From Rhizophagus irregularis (Eukaryota; Glomeromycota; Glomeromycetes; Glomerales; Glomeraceae): a DNA stretch of 64,000 bases. The notes under the pieces are model-generated. The model saw only the letters and a list, made by a program, of their open reading frames with translations. It did no database searches and was not told where the DNA came from. The stretch lies in the NCBI RefSeq assembly GCF_026210795.1, contig NC_089438.1:3803501-3867500 (forward strand). Direction: 5' to 3'. A program made the position numbers and the translations under genes. The stretch's first letter is position 1. Each line of letters begins with the position of its first letter. This document shows positions 22,800-34,589 of this stretch, piece by piece.

Positions 22800-25700
22800 T
22801 TTAAAAAAAAATTTGCACTGCATTTCTTTATTAAACAATACCATAGATATACATATTAACGTCAGAAATACCTAGAGGCATGTGAAAAAGCACATGACCC
22901 TATAGCAAACCAGTCTATTTAAATACAAAGAGCATATATAATTATATATACCTGAGCGTGCAAAAAGAACTAACAACAATATATAATCGATGTCACTCAA
23001 CCCAAAAGAAACAATACAAAATAAAAAAAGAAAAACAAAAAACTTTCACACATAACATATATAAAAACTCTAGACCTAACAGAAAACTAAAATTTAACTA
23101 AAGTAAGATTACAAGTAACTTCCATTATACGGAAATGTGTTTAAAACCAAACGAAACTTTCATTAGTGACCACTCGCCCAGAATTATCACACCTCTTTTC
23201 CAACTTCCATCACCTATAATCCACTTATCCCTTTTTTTTATTTTTTTAATTTTAATAATGCATTTATTATCAATTACAAAAAGATTACATAAAAAAATTT
23301 TTAAAACACTAAAAAATAATTAAAAATTTTAATTATCTTCTATAACTAAAAGCATTTTATACTAAAAAATTTTTTTATACTAATTTATTTTAATACCCCC
23401 ATGATTTCGTAATTGATATACCTTCCATTATTTCTAATATTGTTTTCTATATTTTTTCTTTATCTTTTTCTATATTATCTGCTGTTTTGTATTTTTTCTC
23501 GCTTTACCTCCTCCTTTTGCTCTTTTGATCTTTTTTACGTTTCTTTTTCTCACCTTTCTTTAAATCCTTCTTTTCTTCTATCGCCACTACATCTTTACAT
23601 CTTTTATCCCATATTTTCAATCTTATATTCTCATAACAAAAACACCACAATTCTTCTATAATCATATTGTATTCTTTTTCTTCAAAATAAGATTGAAATT
23701 GTTATTATATAATCCTCTAAGCATCTCCCATTCTCTACTAAAACCTAATAAAATTCTTGTAGGCTTTTCTAATACTTGAACAAAATCCTATTAATATCTC
23801 ATAATATTGTCGAATCATCAATCTTTTTTTCATCCTCCAACTTTTTATCGAATTCTCTATAATTTCTCTTACAGAAAATTCATTACACTCACATTTCCAT
23901 TAATTATACCAATCTTCTTCTTCCTTATTGCATCTTGGGCAGGTATCATTATCAATCCAAATATTTTCCTTTTAAAAAGTACACTATATGTTAGTAATTC
24001 TTTTATCCAATTTTTAATTTTATACGCTCTTTCTTTTGTGTCCTCTTGCGCACATTGCCAAAATGTAAATTTGTTCCATTGCTTATAAATTTTAAAGACT
24101 TTACCCAATCGAATTTATTTCTGTAATTATAGGAAAATAAATCTTCAATCTTTTTACTATTTAAAATTTCGTTCTTCCATATCACTTCTGAAACTTTCTT
24201 TCGCCATCCCCTTAAATCTCCTAAAATCAAATTATATTTCCAATATAAATTGAATTCGTTGGTCACTAATCCCCCTTCATTAAAGTCTATCATATATGTT
24301 TCATTTTTGCTTTCTTTCATTTGCAATAGAATTTATCCATTTCTTCTTTACATATTTTTATATCGTTCGCCTCCTTCTCCGTACACGAAATCGTTCTTAT
24401 ATTCATTTGCGATCAAAACTTTTCTATTACCAATAACTCCATATTGTATTCATTATCTAACCTTCGTCTTGTACTTAAATTTTCTATAATTCTTTGATAA
24501 TTCACAAAATTTCCCATCTAAACCTAAAATTAATTCGCTATTACTATTTAATAAAATGATACCTATTATCAAACATCTTAATAAAATTTTGTATTCATTC
24601 TCAAACAATACTTTAAATTTTCTGTTAAAATTAATCTCATTCTTTGTAACGAATTCTTCATGTCTTATCTTCCACATTACTAAATATTCAATCGATTTTT
24701 TCCCATTTTCCTTAACTTTACTTTTTAGTTTCATAACCTCTATCATTAAAAAATTTACCTTCCTCCTAAAACTAAAATCGTCTTTCTCTAAAATACTATT
24801 CTTTAAAATTCTATCAGATTTTTATTTGTATTAACCAAATTATCTATCATCTCAATTCTTGTATTAAATCTTTATTCTTTTTATTCTTCTCTTAAATATT
24901 TTTCCACCAGATCATTTATTTTTAATATTTCGGAATGTCTCATAAGGTTTGATATTCCAACCTTCGTTCCGTTTTCTAATAATCCTACTTTCTTCATTTT
25001 AAATAAATTAAACATTCAATTTTACTCTCTTTATTCATATTTTTTTTTACCTATATTCTTTTTACAACCCTTACATTTAATTAAAGTAGGTGAATCATCT
25101 ATATTTATATTCTCATTTATCATGATCCAATGTATCCCTATCCTCTTATAATTTTTATTTCTTGATTTTTTCCTATCTTCTCCAAAGATAGGAAATCCTT
25201 TTTCATCATTCCATGTTATTAAATTATTTCTTGACACTTTCTCATTTTCATCAAAAATTTTCATATGAATATTATTTCTATCAAAATTTTTATTTTTATA
25301 TTAAATTTCTCATCTCTTTATTTTCTCTCACTTCGTTTTCTACAATCTTAAACCAATTAGGTATTTTACCTCTAAAACTCAAATCATTTCCTATAAAACA
25401 TGTTTCCACTTCATTATTCTAAATTGATTTGCTTCCAATAATTGTTCTAAAAAGAGAATTTCTTTCTTTCTTCGTGATAATGCACTTCTTTAAATTTCTG
25501 AATCAGGTAATAGATCTATTATCTCTATATTACCACCTTTAATCTTATGCCCTGCATTTTCGTCTAAAATCTCATGATTGCATAAACTCATGTTTCTGAT
25601 TTCAACAAGTTAATTGCATCGTTAATCTAACAATTGCGTCCTTTTATTGCTTTACCATTTATATCTCCTATGCACACTGCGGTCCACAATCTCATTTATT

Positions 25701-26170
25701 CTTGCATTATCTTGATTTTAAATAAAGTACTCAATTTTTCATTACCATTTGCTAAATAAATAACATTCTTACTTAAACTTTCAAGTTGCAGATCGTAAAT
25801 ATTTTTTAACCCATAAAATCTTTCTCATATAAAATCATTTTTTAAAGCTTTCATAATTTGTCCCCATCAAAATTTTTCCTTCGTTAGAATTTTACTTAGT
25901 CATTTACCAGAATTTTCAAAAATAATTTTCTCGCTGTCTCTATTAAAGTAATTGGTTGTATCAATTTCAAATCTTGATTCCAGTCGGATAAATTAGACCT
26001 TTTTTCCATTCTCCTAAAATTACTCCACACTCCATACCCTCATTAATTATTCCTAACAAAAACCTTTTGTTAAATTTTTACAATATTTCCAATAGTCATA
26101 TGGAATCCCACATTCCCACTAATATCTGGAGCTTTATTATTTTTTGCGTGCTGGCATCTCTATAAAAAAA
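22800..26170 (-). pseudogene. Decayed LINE with reverse transcriptase (fragment 2)
   Basis: Reading from 26160 downward in shifting frames: APDISGNV, GVILGEWKKGLIYP and IQPITLIETARKLFLKIL resemble the fingers/palm start of a LINE reverse transcriptase (the P-G-x-D-G-I and R-P-I-x-L-L-E-T region). Further on come NEKVSRNNLITWNDEKGFPI, DDSPTLIKCKGCKKN (Cys motif, about 25075), a basic region, and NDTCPRCNKEEEDWY (about 23960), followed by a Lys-rich tail near 23500. Stops are frequent, so the copy is dead. 22800-23330 looks like its 3' untranslated region. The plus-strand ORFs here (23135-25422) are F/L/S-rich shadows. Family name is from pattern memory. Confidence 0.6.
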
Positions 26171-27384
26171 ATAAGAAATTTCAGAAACATTTCTTTAAAA
26201 CAATTAAATTAAAGAAAAAGCTCTATCTCCTATAAGTGTCTACCTTCTTTGTTTAATGGCACCCTTTGAAAAACTTTAAATTTATATTTCATTTATACAG
26301 TATTCTCTATTGTCTCATGTTTTATTATACAAGTAAAGATTTTGATTATCTCAAATTTAGCTATAATAAATGATGGTACTGGATTATATTATAAATAGTT
26401 GATAGAAGCCAGGTGTAGAGTACTGAAATATTTGCAAAGAAATCTTAAAATAAAATTGGAATTTTAACAATTTAATTAGCGTTAATTAGGATAATCATTA
26501 AAAGCCGAAACCAAATTTACTTTTATACCATGTGAAATCAGACAATCAATACAAAATATGACGTAATAAAAGTTATTGGAAAAATCGAAAAATCAGAATT
26601 TTTTTATTTGATTATAATAAATATAAAAATAATTATTAAAAGTTTAATATTCAGTTTCATAATAAATATATAATATTTATATAACAACTTAATTAAAATT
26701 AACATCATGGCAGATTTATGAAATACCCCAAAATTTGTCTGTCATGTCAAATTAATTATATGTTTGATCACCAAATTTCTATTTAAGTCCCAAATTTATT
26801 AGTGAACAGTCAAAAATGAGCTTTAAAAATTTTTTTTTCCAGTGTTAAAGGCGCATCATTATTTGACATTTTTTTAGGAAAAATTTCTGTAAGTCAATTT
26901 TAATTCCCAAGGGCGCAGCAGGACTTTTTCCAAATTTCATAAATCTTTATAAATCTGCTGCAATGATGATAATCAGTAATATTTATTTCTTGAAAAAATA
27001 ATCGCAAATGAAGTTAAATTTTTTCGCCTAATATGAAGAATTTTATGCCACAATAAATTTGCATCATTTTTGTGATTGATTTAATATATAAATTTGCACA
27101 AGAAAATAATTTTTACACAAAAACCCTATAACTATCTTTTTTTATTTAGTAATCATTAATTTAAATTTGATTGATGATATATTACATTTTATTTTCAATT
27201 GACCGTTTATGATTAAATAATCCTTTGTAATTTAAATTGTATTATAGTTACTAATTAAAAAAATTCAAATAAAATGTATAGATTTTTTTTTATTATTTTA
27301 GCCCCCATTTGATCGGAGTACAAACTATAAATAAGTTTTCTATAATTTTTAACAGGTAATTAAAGTAATTATTCTATTTTGAGT
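26171..27384. other. Spacer with MITE copy 2
   Basis: AT-rich and without genes. It contains a MITE at 26704-26967; the remainder up to the ACGCGT repeats shows nothing recognisable. Confidence 0.5.
26704..26967. mobile_element. MITE copy 2
   Basis: Starts ATCATGGCAGATTTATGAAAT and ends with the mirrored ATTTCATAAATC...CTGCAATGAT. Internally it matches copy 1 at 19218-19548 over most of its length but is shorter by about 65 bp. The left end also matches, in reverse complement, short tracts at 39005-39042 and 61389-61425. Confidence 0.7.
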
Positions 27385-27690
27385 TACAATCTAAAAATAG
27401 TATAGAAAACATTTCAAACATTTTCCCATTACGCGTTTAATTCTAAAAATAGTATAGAAAACATTTCAAACATTTTCCCATTACGCGTTTGATTCTAAAA
27501 ATAGTATTGAAAACATTTTAAACATTTTTCCATTACGCGTTTAATTCTAAAAATAGTAAAACATTTTCCCATTACGCGTTTAAGTCATTTAATTCTATAA
27601 ATAGTATAGAAAACATTTCAAACATTTTCCATTACGCGTTTAATTCTAAAAATAGTAAAACATTTTACCATTACGCGTTTAATTCTAAAA
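27385..27690 (+). promoter_or_regulatory. Tandem repeat with six ACGCGT boxes upstream of the 555-aa gene
   Basis: Units of about 52 bp (some 38-40 bp) read ATTCTAAAAATAGTATAGAA, AACATTTCAAACATTTTCCC, ATTACGCGTTTA. ACGCGT occurs at 27431, 27483, 27535, 27573, 27633 and 27673, ending about 110 bp before the start codon at 27782. ACGCGT is the MluI cell-cycle box bound by the MBF complex at G1/S in ascomycete yeasts. Whether it works so here is inference; the conservation of the hexamer in every unit is what is seen. Confidence 0.6.
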
Positions 27691-27781
27691 ATAATTAATT
27701 ACAAATGTACTAGAATAAAATAACATAAACAATCCCTATTTTTCTTTTTTTTTAACGTTTACGAAATTTTAAACTTTTACA

Positions 27782-29772
27782 ATGTCAAATAATATAAAGG
27801 TAAATTGTACTTTTAGTTATTATAGTTAAATAAAATTATTTATAATGTATTTAATATGTTTATTTATTTAACTTTAAGGACAATAAAGTTTCATTATCAT
27901 TATCTGATAATGACAATATAAAAATTTCAGAAGCTTTATCTTTTATTCGTAATAAACTTCAAGGCCGCCTTAAAAACATTTCTGTCATCAACGATCGTAC
28001 AGCTGTCGTCATATATGGAAAACATAAAGATAGATTGATGATCGATTTGAAGGATAATAATTATTATGAAAATTTAGAAGTAAGATTATTAAAATTAAAT
28101 TCTTTTTTTTCTCTATAATTTATATTTATATTTTTATATGCATATTAGGAAAAACTCGAAGCACTTAAAGCTGAAAATAATAATTTGCTGGTAAATAGTG
28201 TTATATATAATACAAATGTGTTTTAATTTTAAAATTTACATTTTATTAAAATTTTATTTAATATATTAAAATTTACTTTAGTCTGAATTGAAGAAGTTTG
28301 AAACCCTGGCGCGTTTTGATGGATCATTTTCAACAGTCGTATCATCAGATAATTATAATAACGAAACTAGTCTAGTTGATAACATATCTACAACTTCTAC
28401 TGCATCTAATAATTTGCCATCAATGTCATCCCCGTCTATATCATCTTCTTCTAAACCTTTTAAATTAGAAGATTATATTACAGTTTTAAATAATGATTTA
28501 AATACCGTTAATCAATCAATTGAAGATGATTCTGATGAAATTTGGGAGAAATTAAATTCCAGATGCCACAAAAAATTTGGATATAATAACGAAATCAAAC
28601 AACCTACAAGAGAGGATATAAAATGGGGGGCTGATATTCTACCTATTTATGCAGAATGGAAAAAACTAAAAGATTTTAAATGTTTAATAGAAAAATGGAT
28701 CGCTAAAATCAACGAATATATGCAGAAAAATGATATGTTATCGTCGTCCCCAACTTTAATTTCATCTTCATCTTCGTTCTCAACATTAATTCAACCATCA
28801 CCATCTTCAACATCAGTTCCATTATCATTTGTCTCTTTAATTAAAGGAAAGAAAGTAAGAGATAATGTAAATGAAAGCATAGAAGTTGTAAAAATTAATG
28901 TAGATAATAAAAATGAAGTGGACGAAGATGTAGAAATTATGGAGATTGATGTAGAAAATGACAATATACAAAATGAAGAAACTGAAGGTATTTCTGTTTT
29001 TTATTGAACTAATAAATATAATTATTATTAATTTATATTTATATAATCTATTATATTTCTTAAATCAATAGATAAAGCAAAAAAAAACCTTGAAGCTAAA
29101 GAATTAAAAGAGAAGAAATTCAAAAAATTTGGTGAAAAACTCCGAAAACTAGTTATGGATGATCTTCAATCAAATACTCATGATTCACCAGTTCAAAAAT
29201 TGGCAGATAAAGATATGGTTAATGAATCGGATTTACAAAATAATAATTTAACGCACTCCCTTAATCTTTTAACTGCTGAACCAATTAAGATTATAGATAA
29301 AACAAGTGGTATACAAAGAGTCAAGCAGTGGGCCCTCCAAAAGAACCAAATAGAAAAAATTGGAATAGCGTTCAATGTATTCAAGTTTTATCATAGGATG
29401 TCCTTGATTGATATTTATAATGAAATTAATGTTGTGGCAGAATCAAATTTTCCAAATCAGAAGGGTAAACAAAGGACATTTGTAAAAGAGATTATTTGTA
29501 TTCAAGAAGGCATTTCAGAACGTTCAGAACAACGTTTTAAAACAAGTGCAATGAGGTTACAACATATCGTTAGTGCAGGAATATCCTTTAATCAGATAAT
29601 TAAAGTAGGAATGCACGTATCTGATTTTGAATCCACCAACCATTTTTATGAAATATTTATGGAAGCACTTGATATCAATTCAATAGAAAATTTAAATGAA
29701 GGAGTACGACCATTAAATACAAAAATTTTATTTGATAAATTGTCAGCATATGAAATAATGGAACTAGATTAA
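27782..29772 (+). CDS. Five-exon protein of unknown function in the giant element, 555 aa
   Basis: Exons: 27782-27799, 27879-28079, 28149-28190, 28282-28987, 29072-29772; introns 69-91 bp, all GT-AG, frame unbroken over 1668 nt. The N-terminal ~70 residues hold a compact-looking domain (SEALSFIRNKLQGRLKNISV, then TAVVIYGKHKDRLMIDL), followed by a short coiled coil (EEKLEALKAENNNLLSELKK), a Ser/Thr-rich linker, an acidic central part, a basic stretch (KKFKKFGEKLRKL), and a C-terminal ~170-residue region (SGIQRVKQWALQKNQIEKIG to KLSAYEIMELD) that looks folded. No family recognised and no catalytic motif seen. It lies 537 bp upstream of the transposase on the same strand, so an accessory role in transposition is plausible but unproven. 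Confidence 0.85.
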
Positions 29773-30308
29773 TGAGTTTTAGCATTTATTAATTTTTAGT
29801 TAAATTTGTATTGTTTTTTTTTTGAAGTAGGGAATTATTATAAAATCTTTACTAAATATTATTAAAATTATTGAAATAAAAGATTCTTAAAGTAATAGTT
29901 CAGTATAAATTAAAGTTACCGTGCATTGCTTAAAAGGCCCATTTTAGCTTCTATATTTAATACCGACCCAAAATATCATAATATATAGATTTTTTTTATT
30001 TTCTTAAATTAAGAATATTAAACCATTAAACCATTACTATAAGTTGAATGAAATCTTTCGTACATTAAATTTGTTTAATACAGCAGGATGTATGTATACA
30101 CCCGATCTAATTAAATGTTTTAAACCTGGTAAATTGATTTATACCTAAGGTATTAGGCAGTGTTATAAGGTACTTATGGTAATATCTGCTAATCTGCTTT
30201 TATTTTATAAATAGATTTGATCTGCAGCAAGTAGTCTAATTGGCTAATTTAGTTTGATCAATCCCGAAAAATTTTTTTTTGTAAATTTATTCTTTTTACA
30301 TATTTAAT
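29773..30308. other. Intergenic spacer before the transposase
   Basis: AT-rich 3' region of the 555-aa gene and promoter region of the transposase. No ORF or repeat worth naming. Confidence 0.5.
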
Positions 30309-33300
30309 ATGAATAAAGGAAATTTGAATAAAAAAGGTATTTATATTATTGTTATTAAAGAAATATATTTAAATTGTTACTTAATATCTTTTATTTTTAG
30401 GTAAAATTAGTTACAGGCCTTATTTAGTTTCTTCAAATAAAAAAAATGCAAAAAAAGTAGTTATTAATCGATATGCAAAAGGAAGTAACAAATATCGAGC
30501 CAAAAATTTATCTGAAAATATATATAAATCTACTGAAATAGTGGATGAAGATAGAAACAATGATGAATGGATAGATATTGATATTATAAAAGAAGATGAA
30601 AACTATAGTTCTGCTAAAAATACATATAAAAATGCTCAAAAAAATTTGTCCGAAAATTGGAGAAAAATCTCACCAAAATTATTTGACATTATGATAGAAA
30701 ATAATGCAATTAATAAGGACTCCAAATGCTTCAAATGTAATTCACCTGCCATTTGTTATTGTTTAGATTGTGGTCTTAATACTTATTTGTGTTTAGAGTG
30801 TAATACTTTATATCATAAGGATATAAATTTATTTCATAGAAAAGTTTTTATAAGTAGTATTTTTGATAAAGAAGAAATAAAACTACCACAATTATGTACA
30901 GGATTTTGTGAGCATGAAATTAAGGAAATATCAATCATTAATTTAAAAGGTAAAGTATAAATCTTATTTGTTATACTTTAATAAAATTTTCAATTAAATA
31001 AATATTGCATTAAATAGGAATATTTAAAGCAAAATTTCCAACTTGTGAAGGTTTGGTTGAAACATTAATCAGGCATAAATTATTTCCTTCCACCCCTATA
31101 AATCCACAAGTTGCTTTCTCATTTGAATTATTTGATATTTATCAAGAATTATTACTCGAAGCACATGTATCATATCTTTCATTTTGTCGAGTATTAGAAT
31201 CATTATTCTCTGATCAAGATATAACTAGAGTTAAGTTTTTAAAAAATTTCATTATATTAATGTTATATAGTTTACTAATATGTTTTTATTATTATTAGAA
31301 CATATATTATCTTTTTAAATCTGCTTTTCATCAATATTTAGGATTAAAAACTATGATTGAAAATACTATTAATAAGTTATTTAGTAGTAAATCACAATTT
31401 AATTGTCCAGCTTGTCCACAGGTAACTTTATTTTTTGCTTGATTTACTTCCCATTTATATTTTTAAAAACTTTTTTACATTATATTTTGAATTAATAAAC
31501 AAATTTAATTATAGCCAGAAGAGAAAAACTCTAAAATTATAATTGCATTGGATGCTAATTTTCAACTTAAACGAATGAAAAGTGCTGGTTCTAATATTGG
31601 TGAAAGAATAATTGAAGAATCATTTATTTTAAACCAAAATAAATATGATGAATGGGTACAAAATTCGATTAATTTAAGTTCATTAAATACATTAAATATA
31701 AATAATAATAATGCGGTAAGTATTCTATATATATATTTGTTGTTTATTTAACTTCATTTATTATTTTAATTTGTTAATTATTAATTATTTATTATTTCAT
31801 TAAGCAAATAAATGTATGTGACAGCCATTTTAAAGCGGCTAATCAAACAAAAGCAAACCTTAAATCCAATTATTTGGACGATACAGGAATATTTGGAAGT
31901 ACATGTAGGCACGGCATTCCTTTAAAATTTATTAATTTAAAAGGAATTGGTGAAAGGTAATTTATATATTATTGTAATATTAACATTTGATATTAACATT
32001 AGTTATTCATATTATATAATTACATTTTTATAGATTTTCTTTAGCAGAATATATTTTATCAGATTTACATAATATGTTTTATGAAGATTCTTCTACATTT
32101 ATTGTCTTATATGATATTGCATGCAATCTTCATTCACATGTAGAAAAAAGTGAAAGTAGACTTTTTCCATTCAAATCTCGATTTAATTGGTGTGTTTCAA
32201 TATTTCATGCCTATGCACATTCAATGAAATGCCAATTAAATTACCACCCAAGGGCTTGTAATTCCATAGGATTAACTGATGGGGAAAGTTTAGAAAGACT
32301 GTGGTCATATTTAGGACGCTTTTCTTCTACAACAAGATATATGAGACCACATCATAGATTGGATATTTTAGAAAAAGGAATTCAGCATATAAGTAGAAAA
32401 ATGATTAGTAATTTAGGTAATGTTCAATTAAATTTATGATAATTTAAAATATTTATATTTTAATTTATATTTTTATTTTATATCAGCATGTAACTTAGTT
32501 AAAAGGTTTAAAAATGCTTATAAAATAATGAATGTATCAGTAAAAATATTAAAAGAAATGGAACAAATGCATGGAATTGATGAAAGTAAAATACTTTATT
32601 ATATTCAGTGCCAGTATGAATCCAATTTTGGTAAATATTATGTATTTTATTATGCTAATTTTTTAAAAATTAGTTTTAATATATGAGATTTTTAGTTTTT
32701 AGGCAACATTTAATTGGAAAAGAGTTGTATTTCTTAAACCTAATGGAATTACATCGATATGAGTATGTACTAATTTTATTCAAGTAATAATTATTTTAAT
32801 ATTACTAAATACTAATATTATTTTTTTAGGATTGAAATATCAAAAGCTAACTCTGAAAGACAGTTGGAATCATTAAAAAGATCTCGCTCATTATATATAA
32901 AAAAAGTTGAAAAATGTGAATCAGATTTAGATATACCTGAATCAAAAAGATGGAATCCATTTAATCCTATATATTCCAAATATTTTCATGATTATTGTGA
33001 ACGTAATTTGGATTTAATTTCTGATAAGCTTAGAAAATTTCGTAATGAATATATATTTAAAAATTCACAATTATATAATCAAGACCATATAGGTAATTAT
33101 ATATATTTGTAATCTTAACTTATTTATTAAAATATTATTTAACCATATTTATTTTTATTAGGTCATAAGTTAACATTAAAAATTAAATCAAGTATTAAAG
33201 ATATTTCAAAACAAATTGAAATAAACATTTCATATTATGAATATTTCAGATTACTTGCACAAGAAAATTCATTTTGTAAAGATTATCCAAAAGCAATATT

Positions 33301-33953
33301 TAATGAAATAGTTAATCATACGTCAGATTTTTGGCAAATATTAGATATATCAATTAATGATAAAATGGATAATATACCTCGAATAGTTATATTCAATTCA
33401 ATTAAAAATTTTAATAATTTACAACGGTCTAAAGAAGAAATATCATTAATTGTGCAAGAATTAAAAAGATTATATGATTTCTGGATGAATTATAAAATTA
33501 AAATTGAAAATAAATTACAACAATTACAACAATTTAATGAAAAAACTACAAAAAATGTAAGTATTATTCATTTTTATCTTGTAATTATTTTGAACAAGCT
33601 ATTAATAATCTAAATAAAAAATTTGTTTGTAGTATGGAATGATTTGTATTTTGATGAAATATTATAAAAATGTAAGTAAAAATTTAGAAAATTGTCAGAT
33701 AGCTTTAAACAAAATTGAAAATTACAAAGTGAATAATACTGTACAAGTAGTAGATGTTCCAATTTATGATTTAATTAATGAGATTGAGGAAGATAATCTT
33801 TTAAAAGGAGATTTAGCAGAAAATTTAACTGAATTAGAAATTTGTGATAATGAAGAATGTATAGAATATGAAGGGGAAATAGTAGATAAAAGTAAAGATT
33901 GTGAAGAAGAAATAATAACAGAAGGTGAAAGTATGGATTATAAAATAGTATAA
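30309..33953 (+). CDS. KDZ (Kyakuja-Dileera-Zisupton) transposase, 12 exons, 945 aa
   Basis: Exons: 30309-30336, 30401-30949, 31018-31229, 31299-31421, 31515-31715, 31805-31956, 32034-32416, 32487-32630, 32696-32762, 32830-33092, 33162-33556, 33633-33953. All introns are GT-AG, 64-93 bp, and the 2838-nt frame is open to the end. A zinc-binding cysteine/histidine cluster sits at about residues 119-155 (KCFKCNSPAICYCLDCG, LCLECNTLYH), of the CxC type known in KDZ transposases. The catalytic fold shows IALDANFQLKR (Asp 317), LYDIACNLH (Asp 449), FHAYAHSMKCQ and GLTDGESLERLWSYLGR (Glu 506 or 509), the standard KDZ landmarks. The C-terminal third is coiled and acidic, ending MDYKIV. It should cut and join the ends of the surrounding element. 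Gene and element look recently active because nothing is broken. Confidence 0.93.
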
Positions 33954-34589
33954 TCGATCCAAAAGGAGCAATATGAATTGAATATCTAATAAATCTGACA
34001 AATATTTTGATACTTAAAAAAATTAGTCATATATGATATAATATTTATTATAACAACTTTGAAATAAATAGAAGAAACCTATTTTACTTTAAAAATAACT
34101 TTTCTAACAATTTGATTAGGAGTTTAAAGCGGTAAAAAAATATTGCAATTAAAATATATTTTTATTTCTCTAAATTTTCTGCCATATTATTACCTTTTAG
34201 TTTAAATGGTTATGGCACAATTTCCTGACGGGATTACATTTGCCTGAAAGATTTGGCCAGTGTTATGCAGGTTATGCATGAACACGTGATCAAACGGCCA
34301 GCGTTAGGTTATTGGAAAAATGTCCTGTCAGGGAACAGTCCATAAGTGGTTTAAATAGACAATCAAATATGAAAATACATTTTAAACAAAAAGAACATGC
34401 TATTTATAATATAACCTGTTAATAGTAAGTTATATGAGTATACTACTGTTATTATTTTAAATGAGATCTATAATTATAAAGACACTATGATTGTCCATTT
34501 ACTAATTAGGAGGTTCCTATAATCTATATATGAATACAGAAGCTGAATATAATTTAAATGAGAGGTCCAATATAGTCTGTAATTATGAG
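33954..34589. other. Spacer between the transposase and the right array
   Basis: AT-rich with no gene. A short inverted repeat (TTTCCTGACGGGA at about 34221, TCCTGTCAGGGAA at about 34323) bounds about 115 bp and may be a small MITE. From about 34490 decayed satellite units begin to be visible. Confidence 0.45.

Noticed and set aside
23135-25422. Series of plus-strand ORFs rich in F, L, S and I
   Set aside because: They lie opposite recognisable but decayed LINE reverse-transcriptase sequence on the minus strand and have no content of their own.
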